In this document: positions 51,766-60,057 of the stretch, piece by piece
Layout of the letters: each line of letters begins with the position of its first letter
How positions within the stretch are numbered: the stretch's first letter is position 1
NCBI GenBank assembly: GCA_045646245.1
Contig: JAZRKJ010000039.1
Span: 8,988-72,987 of the forward strand
Direction: 5' to 3'
Source of the DNA: SIG607 sp045646245
GTDB lineage: Bacteria > Bacillota > Clostridia > Oscillospirales > Acutalibacteraceae
DNA length: 64,000 bases
Notes under the pieces: model-generated
Told to the model about the DNA's origin: nothing
Seen by the model: only the letters and a program-made list of their open reading frames with translations
Databases searched by the model: none
Translations under genes and position numbers: made by a program

Positions 51766-53292
51766 TTACATAAGCGGAGAGAATATGTGGAGTATCCATT
51801 GCTTAAAGCGGGTGGATAATTTGCGTTTTGACCATTCTTCGTTGGTTATTTGTTTGCAATCCTTTATCATATCGTCAAAATGGATACGTATATCTCTTAT
51901 TGCGTCTTCGCAGGTGAACCAAACGCCGCATTCGAAATGGAAATAAAAACTTCTGTAATCCATATTTACCGTGCCGATGGTAGCGCTTTTGTCGTCGGAA
52001 AGGAAAATTTTGGAATGCATAAATCCCGGGGTGTATTCATAAATTTCCACACCTGCTTCCAAAAGCTCGGCGTAATAATATTGGGTAACGGGATGTACGT
52101 ATTTTTTGTCGGGAACAAACGGGGTAATTATTCTTATTTTTACCCCCGCTTTTGCCGCAAGCAGTATTGCGTTGTTCATTGTATCGTCAAGGATGAGGTA
52201 AGGCGTTGCAATATCTACGTACCTGTGGGCGGTATTCAGCATTTGCAGGTATATTCCTTCGGCGGTACTTTTGGAATCCATAGGGCTGTCACTGTATGGT
52301 AATACGTAACCGTCCGAAAAAGCGGGTTTTGATAATAAATGACCTGACATAAGAATTTGTTTGCCGGTGGTATATTCCCACATTGTACAGAACATAATTA
52401 CAAAACTGTCAACGGCGCTTCCCGTAATCATAACGGCGCAATCCATCCAATAACCGAAACGGTTAAATTCGTTTATATATTCGTCGGCAAGGTTTATGCC
52501 ACCCGTAAAGGCAACGTTGCCGTCGATAACAATTATTTTTCTGTGATTTCGGTTATTCATAACCATATTAAGCGACGGCTTTATGGGGCAAAAAACAGCA
52601 ACTTCTATGCCGAGCTTTCTAAGCCTTGTCATAAAATCGGGATGTTGGCGTTTAATAGAACCGAAGTCGTCGAAAATTACCTTTATTTCTACCCCTTGTG
52701 CGGACTTTTCTTTGAGAATTTTATATACTTCGTTCCACATTTTCCCGTCTGCAATAATAAAATATTCAATAAAAATATATTTTTTTGCTTTTTTAAGTTC
52801 TTCAATAAGTTTGGGCAGAAAAACTTCGCCGGGAGAAAGGTATTTGATTGAGGTGTCTTTGTATACGGGGAAGCCGGATTCGTTGTGAAGGTAGGTTGCT
52901 TGGCGCGAACGGGGATTGTCTTCAAAATCAATAAGACGCATAACCGCCGGGTCTTGTTCTAAATATTTCGAATAACGTTCTTCACATTTGTTATACTTCT
53001 TTTTAAGATGGGGGAAGGTTCTTTGTCCGCCCCAAAGTGTATAAATAAACAGTCCGAAAACAGGAAGCACAAGTATAAAGGCTATCCAAGCAATTTTATA
53101 GTTGGGGTTTCCGCGTTTGTTGATAATATAAAGTACGGTGATGATTCCTATGACTTCAAACAAAGCGAAAACAGGAAAGAAACGGTTCTGCAGAGTAATC
53201 GCACCGATAAGCATACTCACAATTGCTATAATAAGACCCAGAGCGGTAAGTATTACGCGGGTTTTAATTCGTATACCTCTTTTCTTTTTCAC
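51766..53292 (-). CDS. cls: Cardiolipin synthase
   Basis: It condenses two phosphatidylglycerol molecules to cardiolipin at the membrane. The 508-residue protein has two N-terminal membrane segments (about 10-58), a short linker and two phospholipase D-type HKD motifs, NHRKIIVIDGNVAFTGG near residue 247 and MHSKIFLSDDKSATIGT near 427. It starts with GTG, preceded by GAGGTG at 5 bases. Monocistronic as far as visible. Confidence 0.94.
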   Translation of the reverse strand: MKKKRGIRIKTRVILTALGLIIAIVSMLIGAITLQNRFFPVFALFEVIGIITVLYIINKRGNPNYKIAWIAFILVLPVFGLFIYTLWGGQRTFPHLKKKYNKCEERYSKYLEQDPAVMRLIDFEDNPRSRQATYLHNESGFPVYKDTSIKYLSPGEVFLPKLIEELKKAKKYIFIEYFIIADGKMWNEVYKILKEKSAQGVEIKVIFDDFGSIKRQHPDFMTRLRKLGIEVAVFCPIKPSLNMVMNNRNHRKIIVIDGNVAFTGGINLADEYINEFNRFGYWMDCAVMITGSAVDSFVIMFCTMWEYTTGKQILMSGHLLSKPAFSDGYVLPYSDSPMDSKSTAEGIYLQMLNTAHRYVDIATPYLILDDTMNNAILLAAKAGVKIRIITPFVPDKKYVHPVTQYYYAELLEAGVEIYEYTPGFMHSKIFLSDDKSATIGTVNMDYRSFYFHFECGVWFTCEDAIRDIRIHFDDMIKDCKQITNEEWSKRKLSTRFKQWILHIFSPLM

Positions 53293-53381
53293 TTTATCAC
53301 CTCGTTTTGCTTTTTGTTTAAAGTTTTCCTTTAAATATTAACACATTATTTGGAAATATACAATTATTTTACCGAAAAAAC

Positions 53382-53410
53382 TTGAAAAAGATAATCGTCG
53401 GGAGTATTAT
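53382..53410 (+). promoter_or_regulatory. Promoter for the TIM-barrel isomerase gene
   Basis: TTGAAA (53382-53387) and TATTAT (53405-53410) stand 17 bases apart, about 34 bases before the start. Confidence 0.6.
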
Positions 53411-53443
53411 ATAATCAATTGATTATGATTTGGAGTGGTAATT

Positions 53444-54370
53444 ATGGTTTACAGCGTATCAACCGCAAATTTGATTATTGACAAAGAATCTGCCGAACAA
53501 AACTTTCCCGTTTTAAAAGAAGCGGGTTTCGGCGCAATTGATTTGAATTTCGACACTATTTTCGGTAAAACCGGCGGAAACCTTTGGAAAAAACCTTTTG
53601 TTAAAAGTTCTTTTTACGAATTGGCCGATAAAGAATTTTACGAATATCTTGACGGTATAAAGTCTGCCGCAGAGAAAAACGGTATTAAGTTCGGTCAATG
53701 CCACGCGCCCTTTCCGTCTTATAAATTTGATGCGGAAGAAGGCGTAAATGAATATATAGTAAAAGTGATTAAAAGAACTATTGCTGCGGCGGGGTATCTT
53801 AATTGTCCGTATATTATTATTCACCCCATTAACTATGCTTTCGGAAGCACGGCGGAAAAGGAAGAGATTTTTAAGGTAAACGTTAATTTTTACGCTCAGT
53901 TTATTGATGAACTTAAAAAGTATAACGTGGTTTGCTGTCTTGAAAATATGTGGGTGCAATATAAGAAAAAGATTTATGAATCCACTTGCAACGATTACGA
54001 CGAAGTTAACCGTTATATTGACGTTCTTAATGAAAAAGCAGGCGCTGAATGCTTCGCTTTTTGCCTTGATACGGGACACGCGGTTATAACAGGCGCGAAT
54101 ATTCGTTTCGCCATTAAAACTCTGGGCAAAAACCTTAAAGCGCTTCACTTACACGAAGTGGACGGTATATGCGATAATCACACTATGCCGTACACCTTGG
54201 GAGCGGTGGATTGGAATGATATTATGTGTGCGCTCAGAGATTATGGCTACAGCGGTACTCTTAATTTCGAAGCGGCAAATTCGTGGTTAATGTTCCCGAA
54301 AGAATTATGGAGTCATGCAGTTAAAATGCTTGGCGCAATAGAAAAGTATTTTTGTGATAAATATTTTTAA
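53444..54370 (+). CDS. Sugar phosphate isomerase/epimerase family TIM-barrel protein
   Basis: The 308-residue protein belongs to the xylose-isomerase-like/AP-endonuclease-2 fold. It shows CHAPFPSYKF near residue 87, IIIHPINYAFG near 127, CLENMW near 165, CLDTGHAVITG near 207 and LHLHEVDG near 238, which supply the His/Glu/Asp metal ligands usual for this fold. The substrate is unknown. It is transcribed alone, and its 3' end overlaps the convergent amidase gene by 4 bases. The ATG at 53444 follows TTTGGAG by 8 bases. Confidence 0.85.
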   Translation: MVYSVSTANLIIDKESAEQNFPVLKEAGFGAIDLNFDTIFGKTGGNLWKKPFVKSSFYELADKEFYEYLDGIKSAAEKNGIKFGQCHAPFPSYKFDAEEGVNEYIVKVIKRTIAAAGYLNCPYIIIHPINYAFGSTAEKEEIFKVNVNFYAQFIDELKKYNVVCCLENMWVQYKKKIYESTCNDYDEVNRYIDVLNEKAGAECFAFCLDTGHAVITGANIRFAIKTLGKNLKALHLHEVDGICDNHTMPYTLGAVDWNDIMCALRDYGYSGTLNFEAANSWLMFPKELWSHAVKMLGAIEKYFCDKYF

Positions 54371-56013
54371 GAGTGTTGCGATTTGAAATATTCCGCAATA
54401 CCTTTAACAAGAGCTTTAGCGCAGGCCCGTTGGTGGTCTGCGTTTTGCATATTCGCTCTGTCTGAGTCGTCGTCTAAAAAGCCGTTTTCGGTAAGTACCG
54501 ACGGGCAAATTCCAAGTCTGTTAAGGAAAAAGTAATGCCACATTGTACCGTTGGAGCGTCGGTATAATTGCGCTTTCCACGTTTCTTTGTATATGTAGTT
54601 GGCAGGGGAGGCGGAGTAGGGGTTGAAATAGTACGAACCGAACCCGTTGGAACCGCCGCCGTTTCGGTGAATTGAAATAAGAAAGTCGGGTTCCGTTTCA
54701 AGTACTTTCGCGTACCTTTCATAAGTGTTAAGCGAGGTATCGTCACGACGCGTCATAATAACCGTAGCTCCCGCCGCTTCCAATTCTTCTTCTAAAATAA
54801 AGGCTAAGGAAAGGTTGGAATTTGATTCTTTTAAACCGCCTTCAGCGCCGCCCGAATCATTTCCGCCGTGACCGGCATCAACCACTATTACCTTGTCGTA
54901 AAGGCCTATGCCGTATTGGTTTTCGGCAGGGTAAATTCGTGTGGGTTCAAGGAAACGAAAAACCAAACAGTCATCTTGGTCGTATTCAGCGCGCCAGCCG
55001 TAAAATTTCCCTGCCTCCTTTAAGGTTAAGGTCATTACGGCGCAGTTGTCTTCGTATTTAATTTCACCCTTTGAAAAAAGTGGGTTATAATTGTCGAACT
55101 CAAGGTTTGCCACAATTTCATCACAGTACATAAAGCGTATTTCAATATAAGAAAAGGTGGCTTCTTTTATACGGTAGTCACCCTTTTCGGGGGCAATAAA
55201 TTCTTGCTCTTTAAGCTCTAAAGTGAAGGGTGCTTTCCAGTCTGTAAAAAAGGAAATTACGGTGTATTTTCCGTCGGTTTCGCATCTGTCAAGATGAAGA
55301 GAATTGGTGCTTGGAAGCTTTCCTTCGTAAACCTTTATGTTTTGGTCGTCGTAAACACGCTTGCCGTATCTTAAAAGACGGTAGCTTTTTTCTATTCCTT
55401 CATTTACAATGGGTGTGGAACTGCAATAATCCACCGTTCCTACGGGAAGGTAGTTGTTGGTGGGAAGTGAAGTGTCGTCTACGGTATCACCGTTAAAGGT
55501 TTCGGCGGGAACGCCTACCACTTCTGCAACGTATCTCTCGCCAATGTCAGAGCTGTTTTGTCCGTCTCCGCTTTTTAAGACGGTTATTATTCCGCTATAA
55601 TAAATTTCTGTGGTTCCGTTTGAAACACAAGTGAATTTTACTTGACCCAAAGCGGTATCTTTTTTGGGGTGAGGAAGGGTAAAACTGCCGCTGTAATTAT
55701 AAATTTCAGAATCGGTTGCGTCTTGTCCGCCTCCTTGCATAGCGTCTTTGGTAAGCGTTATCGATTGACCGGAAAGTTCTGCAGTAATTTTTAAAGTGTC
55801 AAGCTTTGATTTTACGCCGACAATCACAATTGAACCGCCAAAGTAAGAACAAGCGTTATTTGGCGAAAAGCTTTCGATAAGCACGTATTTTCCTGTAGAA
55901 GAATATATTGTAATTGCTCCGTTGTCATAGCTTTTGCAACTTGTGAAAATAGTGCAAATAGATAACAGAAAACAAAAAACGATTATGAGTTTTGATTTAA
56001 TTTTTGCGGTCAT
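54367..56013 (-). CDS. Lipoprotein N-acetylmuramoyl-L-alanine amidase (Amidase_3)
   Basis: It should cut the amide bond between N-acetylmuramic acid and L-Ala in peptidoglycan. The 548-residue protein has a lipoprotein signal peptide (lipobox ending at Cys26), an unrecognised beta-rich region of about 340 residues with possible sugar- or wall-binding domains, and a C-terminal zinc amidase domain from about 375: VVDAGHGGNDSG (His), LKESNSN (Glu), LISIHRNGG (His) and the catalytic Glu in LTENGFL. Amidase_3 lipoproteins are less common than secreted forms. GGAGG precedes the ATG by 5 bases. Confidence 0.9.
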   Translation of the reverse strand: MTAKIKSKLIIVFCFLLSICTIFTSCKSYDNGAITIYSSTGKYVLIESFSPNNACSYFGGSIVIVGVKSKLDTLKITAELSGQSITLTKDAMQGGGQDATDSEIYNYSGSFTLPHPKKDTALGQVKFTCVSNGTTEIYYSGIITVLKSGDGQNSSDIGERYVAEVVGVPAETFNGDTVDDTSLPTNNYLPVGTVDYCSSTPIVNEGIEKSYRLLRYGKRVYDDQNIKVYEGKLPSTNSLHLDRCETDGKYTVISFFTDWKAPFTLELKEQEFIAPEKGDYRIKEATFSYIEIRFMYCDEIVANLEFDNYNPLFSKGEIKYEDNCAVMTLTLKEAGKFYGWRAEYDQDDCLVFRFLEPTRIYPAENQYGIGLYDKVIVVDAGHGGNDSGGAEGGLKESNSNLSLAFILEEELEAAGATVIMTRRDDTSLNTYERYAKVLETEPDFLISIHRNGGGSNGFGSYYFNPYSASPANYIYKETWKAQLYRRSNGTMWHYFFLNRLGICPSVLTENGFLDDDSDRANMQNADHQRACAKALVKGIAEYFKSQHS

Positions 56014-56093
56014 ATTAACCTCCGATTCAGGTGTGTTACTTGATTTAAGCAGTATTATAATATTATAAAATTATGTACAAATCAATAATTCTG

Positions 56094-56122
56094 TTGCAAT
56101 TTGTTATGGTTTTTGTTATAAT
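56094..56122 (+). promoter_or_regulatory. Promoter for the DUF1294 gene
   Basis: TTGCAA (56094-56099) and TATAAT (56117-56122) are 17 bases apart. The expected transcript start near 56129 leaves almost no leader before the gene. Confidence 0.65.
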
Positions 56123-56138
56123 TTGTTAGGTGATAGAC

Positions 56139-56411
56139 TTGTTTTTTGAGTGTTTTGCGCTGTATCTGTGCTTCATTAGCTTTATTGCCGTTGTTATAAC
56201 GGTGTCTGATAAAGTAAGAGCAAAGAAAGGTAAAAGAAGAATTAGAGAACGAACTCTCTTTTTGATTTCTTTTTTGGGCGGCGCCGCTTTTATGTATGTC
56301 ACAATGCTTTTAATAAGGCATAAAACTTTGCATTTAAAGTTTATGTTGGGGCTTCCGGTAATTATCGCTTTTCAAGTTTTTATGGCTTATTTTGCAGTTC
56401 AATATTTATAA
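56139..56411 (+). CDS. DUF1294 family small membrane protein
   Basis: The product (about 90 residues) has three or four membrane segments and the DUF1294 hallmark: a basic loop DKVRAKKGKRRIRERTL followed by FLGGAAFMY and a MLLIRHKTLHLKF segment. Function unknown. I prefer TTG 56139 as start, since AGGTG lies 6 bases upstream; a GTG at 56130 is in frame but would sit at the very start of the transcript. Confidence 0.8.
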   Translation: MFFECFALYLCFISFIAVVITVSDKVRAKKGKRRIRERTLFLISFLGGAAFMYVTMLLIRHKTLHLKFMLGLPVIIAFQVFMAYFAVQYL

Positions 56412-56417
56412 TATTAA

Positions 56418-56521
56418 TTCAGGGCGGGGCGAAATTCCCCACCGGCGGTATAGCCCGCGAGTCTTTTTGACTGATTCGGTGAAATTCCGAAGCCGACGGT
56501 ATAGTCCGGATGAAAGAATTA
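56418..56521 (+). ncRNA. FMN riboswitch (RFN element)
   Basis: The conserved RFN segments are present in order: AGGGCGGGGCGAAATTCCCC, ACCGGCGGTATAGCCCGCGA, GATTCGGTGAAATTCCGAAGCC, GACGGTATAGTCCGGATGAAAGAA. It stands before a terminator and the riboflavin transporter gene ribU, where FMN binding should switch off transcription. Confidence 0.96.
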
Positions 56522-56531
56522 TTGTACTTTA

Positions 56532-56559
56532 CCCTGGGAGTATTCTCAGGGATTTTTTT
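56532..56559 (+). terminator. FMN riboswitch terminator
   Basis: CCCTGGGA (56532-56539) pairs with TCTCAGGG (56544-56551) with one G-T pair, followed by a run of T residues to 56559, just before the ribU ribosome binding site. Confidence 0.85.
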
Positions 56560-56576
56560 GTTAAGAAGGTCTTTTT

Positions 56577-57257
56577 ATGCAAAACGTTAAAAAAATTAAC
56601 ACAAAAAAACTTACCGTAATGGGTATGCTTTGCGCACTTGCTTTTATTTGCGTGCTTTTGTTCCGTTTTGAAGTTGGCGGGTTCCTTACTTTTGACGTGA
56701 AGGATGCAGTGCTTACCGTCGCTTCTCTTATTTACGGGCCGTTTGCGGGATTGATTTGTTCTTTGGTGGTAACTTTTCTTGAATTTATACTGATAAGTGA
56801 TACCGGTGTTTACGGTTTTATTATGAACTTCCTTTCAAGCGCCGCGCTTTCGGTTGTAGCCGGCGGAATTTATAAATACCGCCGTTCAATGTTCGGTGCG
56901 GTTATGGGGGTTATATTTGCCGTAATAAGCTGTACTGCGGTTATGCTTCTTGCCAATTTATTTATTACCCCCTTGTATTTTAAAGAAATGGGCAGAGAAG
57001 CGGTTATAAATATGATAGTTCCTTTGCTTTTACCGTTTAACGTTATAAAAGCCGTATTTAACGGTTCCTTGGTTCTTATTATATATAAACCCTTTACTTC
57101 GGCTTTGCGTAAGGCTAAGCTTCTTATAGCGGACGGTAAATCAAGTTATAAATTCGGCTTTAAAAGCGTTTTGCTTTTAGTGGTTGCAATTATTGTTCTT
57201 GTCGGCGCCTTACTTTTCCTTTTCCTTAAAATGGACGGTAATATAGATTTGTTTTAG
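56577..57257 (+). CDS. ribU: Riboflavin ECF transporter S component RibU
   Basis: RibU binds riboflavin and works with the energy-coupling factor module (not in this window). The 226-residue membrane protein has about six helices and the typical start KKLTVMGMLCALAFI with a following FDVKDAVLTVASLIYGP block. The FMN riboswitch upstream makes the riboflavin specificity near certain. About 50 residues at the C-terminus form an extra membrane segment (KSVLLLVVAIIVLVGALLFL). Confidence 0.94.
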   Translation: MQNVKKINTKKLTVMGMLCALAFICVLLFRFEVGGFLTFDVKDAVLTVASLIYGPFAGLICSLVVTFLEFILISDTGVYGFIMNFLSSAALSVVAGGIYKYRRSMFGAVMGVIFAVISCTAVMLLANLFITPLYFKEMGREAVINMIVPLLLPFNVIKAVFNGSLVLIIYKPFTSALRKAKLLIADGKSSYKFGFKSVLLLVVAIIVLVGALLFLFLKMDGNIDLF

Positions 57258-57264
57258 ATAAATC

Positions 57265-57292
57265 TTGACAAGTAACAAAACTGTGATATAAT
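57265..57292 (+). promoter_or_regulatory. Promoter for the SAM riboswitch-metK transcript
   Basis: Consensus TTGACA (57265-57270) and TATAAT (57287-57292) with a 16-base spacer; the transcript would begin shortly before the aptamer. Confidence 0.75.
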
Positions 57293-57312
57293 GATTGTTG
57301 TAAATTAAATAT

Positions 57313-57412
57313 TTCCTTATCAAGAGAGGCGGAGGGACAGGCCCTTTGATGCCCGGCAACCTGTATAAGACAAGGTGCTAAATCCTGCGGTTTTACCGAA
57401 AGATGAGGTTTT
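57313..57412 (+). ncRNA. SAM-I riboswitch (S-box)
   Basis: The aptamer shows CTTATCAAGAGAGGCGGAGG, GACAGGCCCTTTGATGCCCG and GCAACC, then GGTGCTAAATCC and AAAGATGAG. The closing stem is CCTTATC (57315-57321) with GATGAGG (57402-57408). With the terminator behind it, SAM binding should turn off metK. Confidence 0.96.
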
Positions 57413-57416
57413 AAGT

Positions 57417-57443
57417 GCCGCTTCTTTCGAAGCGGCTTTTTTT
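57417..57443 (+). terminator. SAM riboswitch terminator
   Basis: GCCGCTTC (57417-57424) pairs with GAAGCGGC (57429-57436), loop TTTC, followed by seven T. Confidence 0.92.
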
Positions 57444-57464
57444 GTCGAAAAAAGGAGAATATAA

Positions 57465-58646
57465 ATGTCAAAATTACTTTTTACATCTGAATCTGTTACC
57501 GAAGGTCATCCTGATAAAGTTTGTGACCAAATAAGCGACGCGGTGCTGGATGCAATTATCGAAAAGGACCCTGAATCCAGAGTTGCTTGCGAAACCTTTG
57601 CAACCACAGGCGTAGTAACCGTAATGGGTGAAATCACCACGAAAGCAAACGTTGATATTCCTTCAATAGTAAGAAACGTGGTTAACGAAATAGGTTATAA
57701 TACCAACGATTCGGGATTTAACGGTAATACTATTGCTGTTATGACTTCTATTGATAAGCAATCTGCCGATATCGCTTTGGGCGTTGACAAATCTTTGGAA
57801 CTTAAAGACGGCCAAGAGGATAAGTATAACCTTCACGGCGCGGGAGACCAAGGTATGATGTTCGGTTATGCTACTAACGAAACCGATACTTTTATGCCGT
57901 TGCCGATTTATCTTGCTCACGAAATGGCGCTTAAGCTTACCGAAGTAAGAAAGAACGGTACTTTATCTTATCTTCGTCCCGACGGTAAAACTCAGGTGAC
58001 CGTAGAATACGAAAACGGAAAACCGTTAAGGGTTGAAGCGGTTGTTGTTTCAAGTCAGCACAGCGCAGAGGTAAGCCTTGAAACCCTTAGAAGCGATATT
58101 TTAAGAGAGGTTATAAAGACTACCGTTCCCGAAAACCTTCTTGACTCTGACACCAAAATATTCATTAACCCCACGGGACGTTTTGTAATAGGCGGTCCTC
58201 AGGGTGATACCGGACTTACGGGAAGAAAAATTATTGTGGATACTTACGGCGGTATGGCGCGTCACGGCGGCGGCGCTTTTTCCGGAAAAGACCCGACAAA
58301 GGTTGACAGAAGCGCGGCGTATGCTGCTCGTTGGGTGGCGAAAAATATTGTTGCTGCGGGACTTGCCGATAAATGCGAAATACAGCTTGCTTACGCAATT
58401 GGCGTTGCAAAGCCTGTTTCTGTAATGGTAGATACCTTTGGCACGGGAAAATACAGCGATGAGAAAATTTCCGAAGCCGTAAATAAAGTTTTTGATTTGC
58501 GCCCTGCGGCTATTATAGACAGTCTTAACCTCCGCCGTCCTGTTTATCGCGCAACTGCGGCTTACGGTCATTTCGGAAGAAAAGACGTTGAGTTTTCTTG
58601 GGAAATAACAAATAAAACCGAAGAACTTAAAGCTTGTTTTGAATGA
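57465..58646 (+). CDS. metK: S-adenosylmethionine synthetase
   Basis: MetK makes SAM from methionine and ATP. The 393-residue protein has the N-terminal GHPDKVCDQISDAVLDAI motif, GAGDQGMMFGYA near residue 127 and the phosphate loop GGAFSGKDPTKVDRSAAY near 268. AAAGGAG precedes the ATG by 8 bases. Feedback by a SAM-I riboswitch is directly visible upstream. Many methyltransferases and the radical SAM protein in the window use its product. Confidence 0.98.
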   Translation: MSKLLFTSESVTEGHPDKVCDQISDAVLDAIIEKDPESRVACETFATTGVVTVMGEITTKANVDIPSIVRNVVNEIGYNTNDSGFNGNTIAVMTSIDKQSADIALGVDKSLELKDGQEDKYNLHGAGDQGMMFGYATNETDTFMPLPIYLAHEMALKLTEVRKNGTLSYLRPDGKTQVTVEYENGKPLRVEAVVVSSQHSAEVSLETLRSDILREVIKTTVPENLLDSDTKIFINPTGRFVIGGPQGDTGLTGRKIIVDTYGGMARHGGGAFSGKDPTKVDRSAAYAARWVAKNIVAAGLADKCEIQLAYAIGVAKPVSVMVDTFGTGKYSDEKISEAVNKVFDLRPAAIIDSLNLRRPVYRATAAYGHFGRKDVEFSWEITNKTEELKACFE

Positions 58647-58651
58647 AAATT

Positions 58652-58687
58652 ATAAAACCGATTTTTTTGAATCGGTTTTATTTTTTT
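58652..58687 (+). terminator. Intrinsic terminator after metK
   Basis: ATAAAACCGATT (58652-58663) pairs with AATCGGTTTTAT (58670-58681), followed by a T run. Confidence 0.88.
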
Positions 58688-58709
58688 GCTTTTTTTCATA
58701 TATTAAAAT

Positions 58710-58764
58710 CGACCGCGCCGTAAGCTGATGCATGAAGTTTGTACGTCTTTTTACGGTCCGGTCG
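58710..58764 (+). repeat. Imperfect inverted repeat before the M23/M50 pair
   Basis: CGACCG-CG-CCGTAA (58710-58723) is mirrored by TTACGG-TC-CGGTCG (58751-58764) around a 27-base loop. It ends 15 bases before the GGAGG used by the next gene. A regulatory hairpin or a protein binding site are both possible. Confidence 0.55.
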
Positions 58765-58791
58765 GCGAAAAAGTTTTTGGAGGAAAGCAAG

Positions 58792-59415
58792 TTGACCAAA
58801 GGTAAGAACAGGTTTTTGCACATAATTGTTTTAGAAACGGTGGCTTTAGTGACGGTTATTGCCGTATTGTTACTCATTAAATTCTTTTGGAGCGACTTAT
58901 TCGGCAAAGTTGAAGAAAAGCATAACCGATATTTTGAAGACGAAACGGTAGTGGAAACGACTGTAAAAAACGAACCCGACGCAACAGCTACACTTACCGT
59001 TTCGAATTTTGTATCAAACAGCTTTGTTCAGCCGGTTAAGGGGAAAATTTCTTCGGATTTTGGTATAAGAAACGACCCTTTTGACGGAAAGAAGGCGCGT
59101 CACGAAGGTACCGATATTGCGGCGCCTAAGGGAACTGAAATCGTCGCGGCGGCAGGTGGTACCGTTAGTTATGTGGGCTACGATGATGACGGCTACGGTA
59201 AATATTTTAAAATTACACACAGCGATAAGGTTATGACGCTTTATGCACACTGCAGCGAAATTCTGGTCAGCAAGGGTGAAAAAGTAGAAGCGGGGCAAAC
59301 AGTAGCGCTTGTGGGCAGTACGGGGCAGTCAACGGGCAATCATTTACATTTTGAAATAAGGCTTGACGGTAAAGCCGTTAATGCAATGTGGTATTTGAAT
59401 TACGATGAGAGTTAA
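58792..59415 (+). CDS. M23 peptidase-domain membrane protein, SpoIVFA/SpoIIQ-like
   Basis: The product (207 residues) has one membrane segment (about 10-33), a short variable region and a LytM/M23 domain with the motifs HEGTDIAAP, YAHCSE and GNHLHFEI, so all usual zinc ligands are present. It overlaps an M50 protease gene by 11 bases. In sporulating Firmicutes the M23-like SpoIVFA is encoded just before the M50 protease SpoIVFB, which processes pro-sigma-K; SpoIVFA of Bacillus has a degenerate site, whereas clostridial SpoIIQ keeps an intact one. I choose TTG 58792 because GGAGG lies 8 bases before it; the in-frame ATG at 58732 has no ribosome binding site and sits in an inverted repeat. Confidence 0.78.
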   Translation: MTKGKNRFLHIIVLETVALVTVIAVLLLIKFFWSDLFGKVEEKHNRYFEDETVVETTVKNEPDATATLTVSNFVSNSFVQPVKGKISSDFGIRNDPFDGKKARHEGTDIAAPKGTEIVAAAGGTVSYVGYDDDGYGKYFKITHSDKVMTLYAHCSEILVSKGEKVEAGQTVALVGSTGQSTGNHLHFEIRLDGKAVNAMWYLNYDES

Positions 59416-59995
59416 AATTTTCGGCATTAAGTTTACGGTTTCTTACTTTTTTTGCGCCGCTCTTTGCATAATGATTCTTTGCGACAGAACGGGGCTTTTT
59501 ATACCTATGATTCTTGCGGTTTTAATACACGAATGCGGACATTTGGTTTTAATGTGGATATTCGATTGTGCGCCGACAGAAATAAAACTGATTCCGGGGA
59601 GCGTTCAAATTTGTGCGCCCGTTTGCGATACTAAGCCGACGGTTATGATAAGCTTGGCGGGGCCGTTGGCAAATTTAGTGGTTTTTTCGGTAGTGTTTAT
59701 CAGTTGCGCTGTGTTTAAAGACGGATATTATCTTCCTTTTGCGCTGGTTAATCTTGTTTACGGTGTGTTTAATCTTTTGCCCTTTGCGGGACTTGACGGA
59801 GGAAGCGCTTTTGAAGAATTTTTAATACGCAAAAAAAGTGTTTCATTTGCGCGAAAAGCTATTGGAACCATTACTGTCTGCGCCTCGGTTTTTGCTTTGT
59901 CGGTTGCGGTATTTTTAAGCGCTGCAGGTAGGAATAATTATTCGGTTTATATCCTTGCGTTATATCTTGTTTTGGCTGTTTTACTTAAATTTTAG
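59405..59995 (+). CDS. M50 family site-2 protease, SpoIVFB-like
   Basis: The 196-residue integral membrane protease has the zinc motif HECGH near residue 43 within the second hydrophobic segment and the second ligand motif LLPFAGLDGG near 127. It lacks the CBS domain of Bacillus SpoIVFB, so it is about 90 residues shorter. Its overlap with an M23 gene and the presence of a BofA homologue in the window point to pro-sigma-factor processing during sporulation; other intramembrane substrates are possible. Confidence 0.85.
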   Translation: MRVKIFGIKFTVSYFFCAALCIMILCDRTGLFIPMILAVLIHECGHLVLMWIFDCAPTEIKLIPGSVQICAPVCDTKPTVMISLAGPLANLVVFSVVFISCAVFKDGYYLPFALVNLVYGVFNLLPFAGLDGGSAFEEFLIRKKSVSFARKAIGTITVCASVFALSVAVFLSAAGRNNYSVYILALYLVLAVLLKF

Positions 59996-60057
59996 TTGAA
60001 ACCGCCGCTTTAATATTGTATTATGAAAATAGATTATTTTTCAGCGAGGAAACGTAA

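Noticed and set aside
58732..58791. ATG 58732 as start of the M23 gene
   Set aside because: No ribosome binding site precedes it and it lies in the loop of an inverted repeat; TTG 58792 has GGAGG at the right distance.
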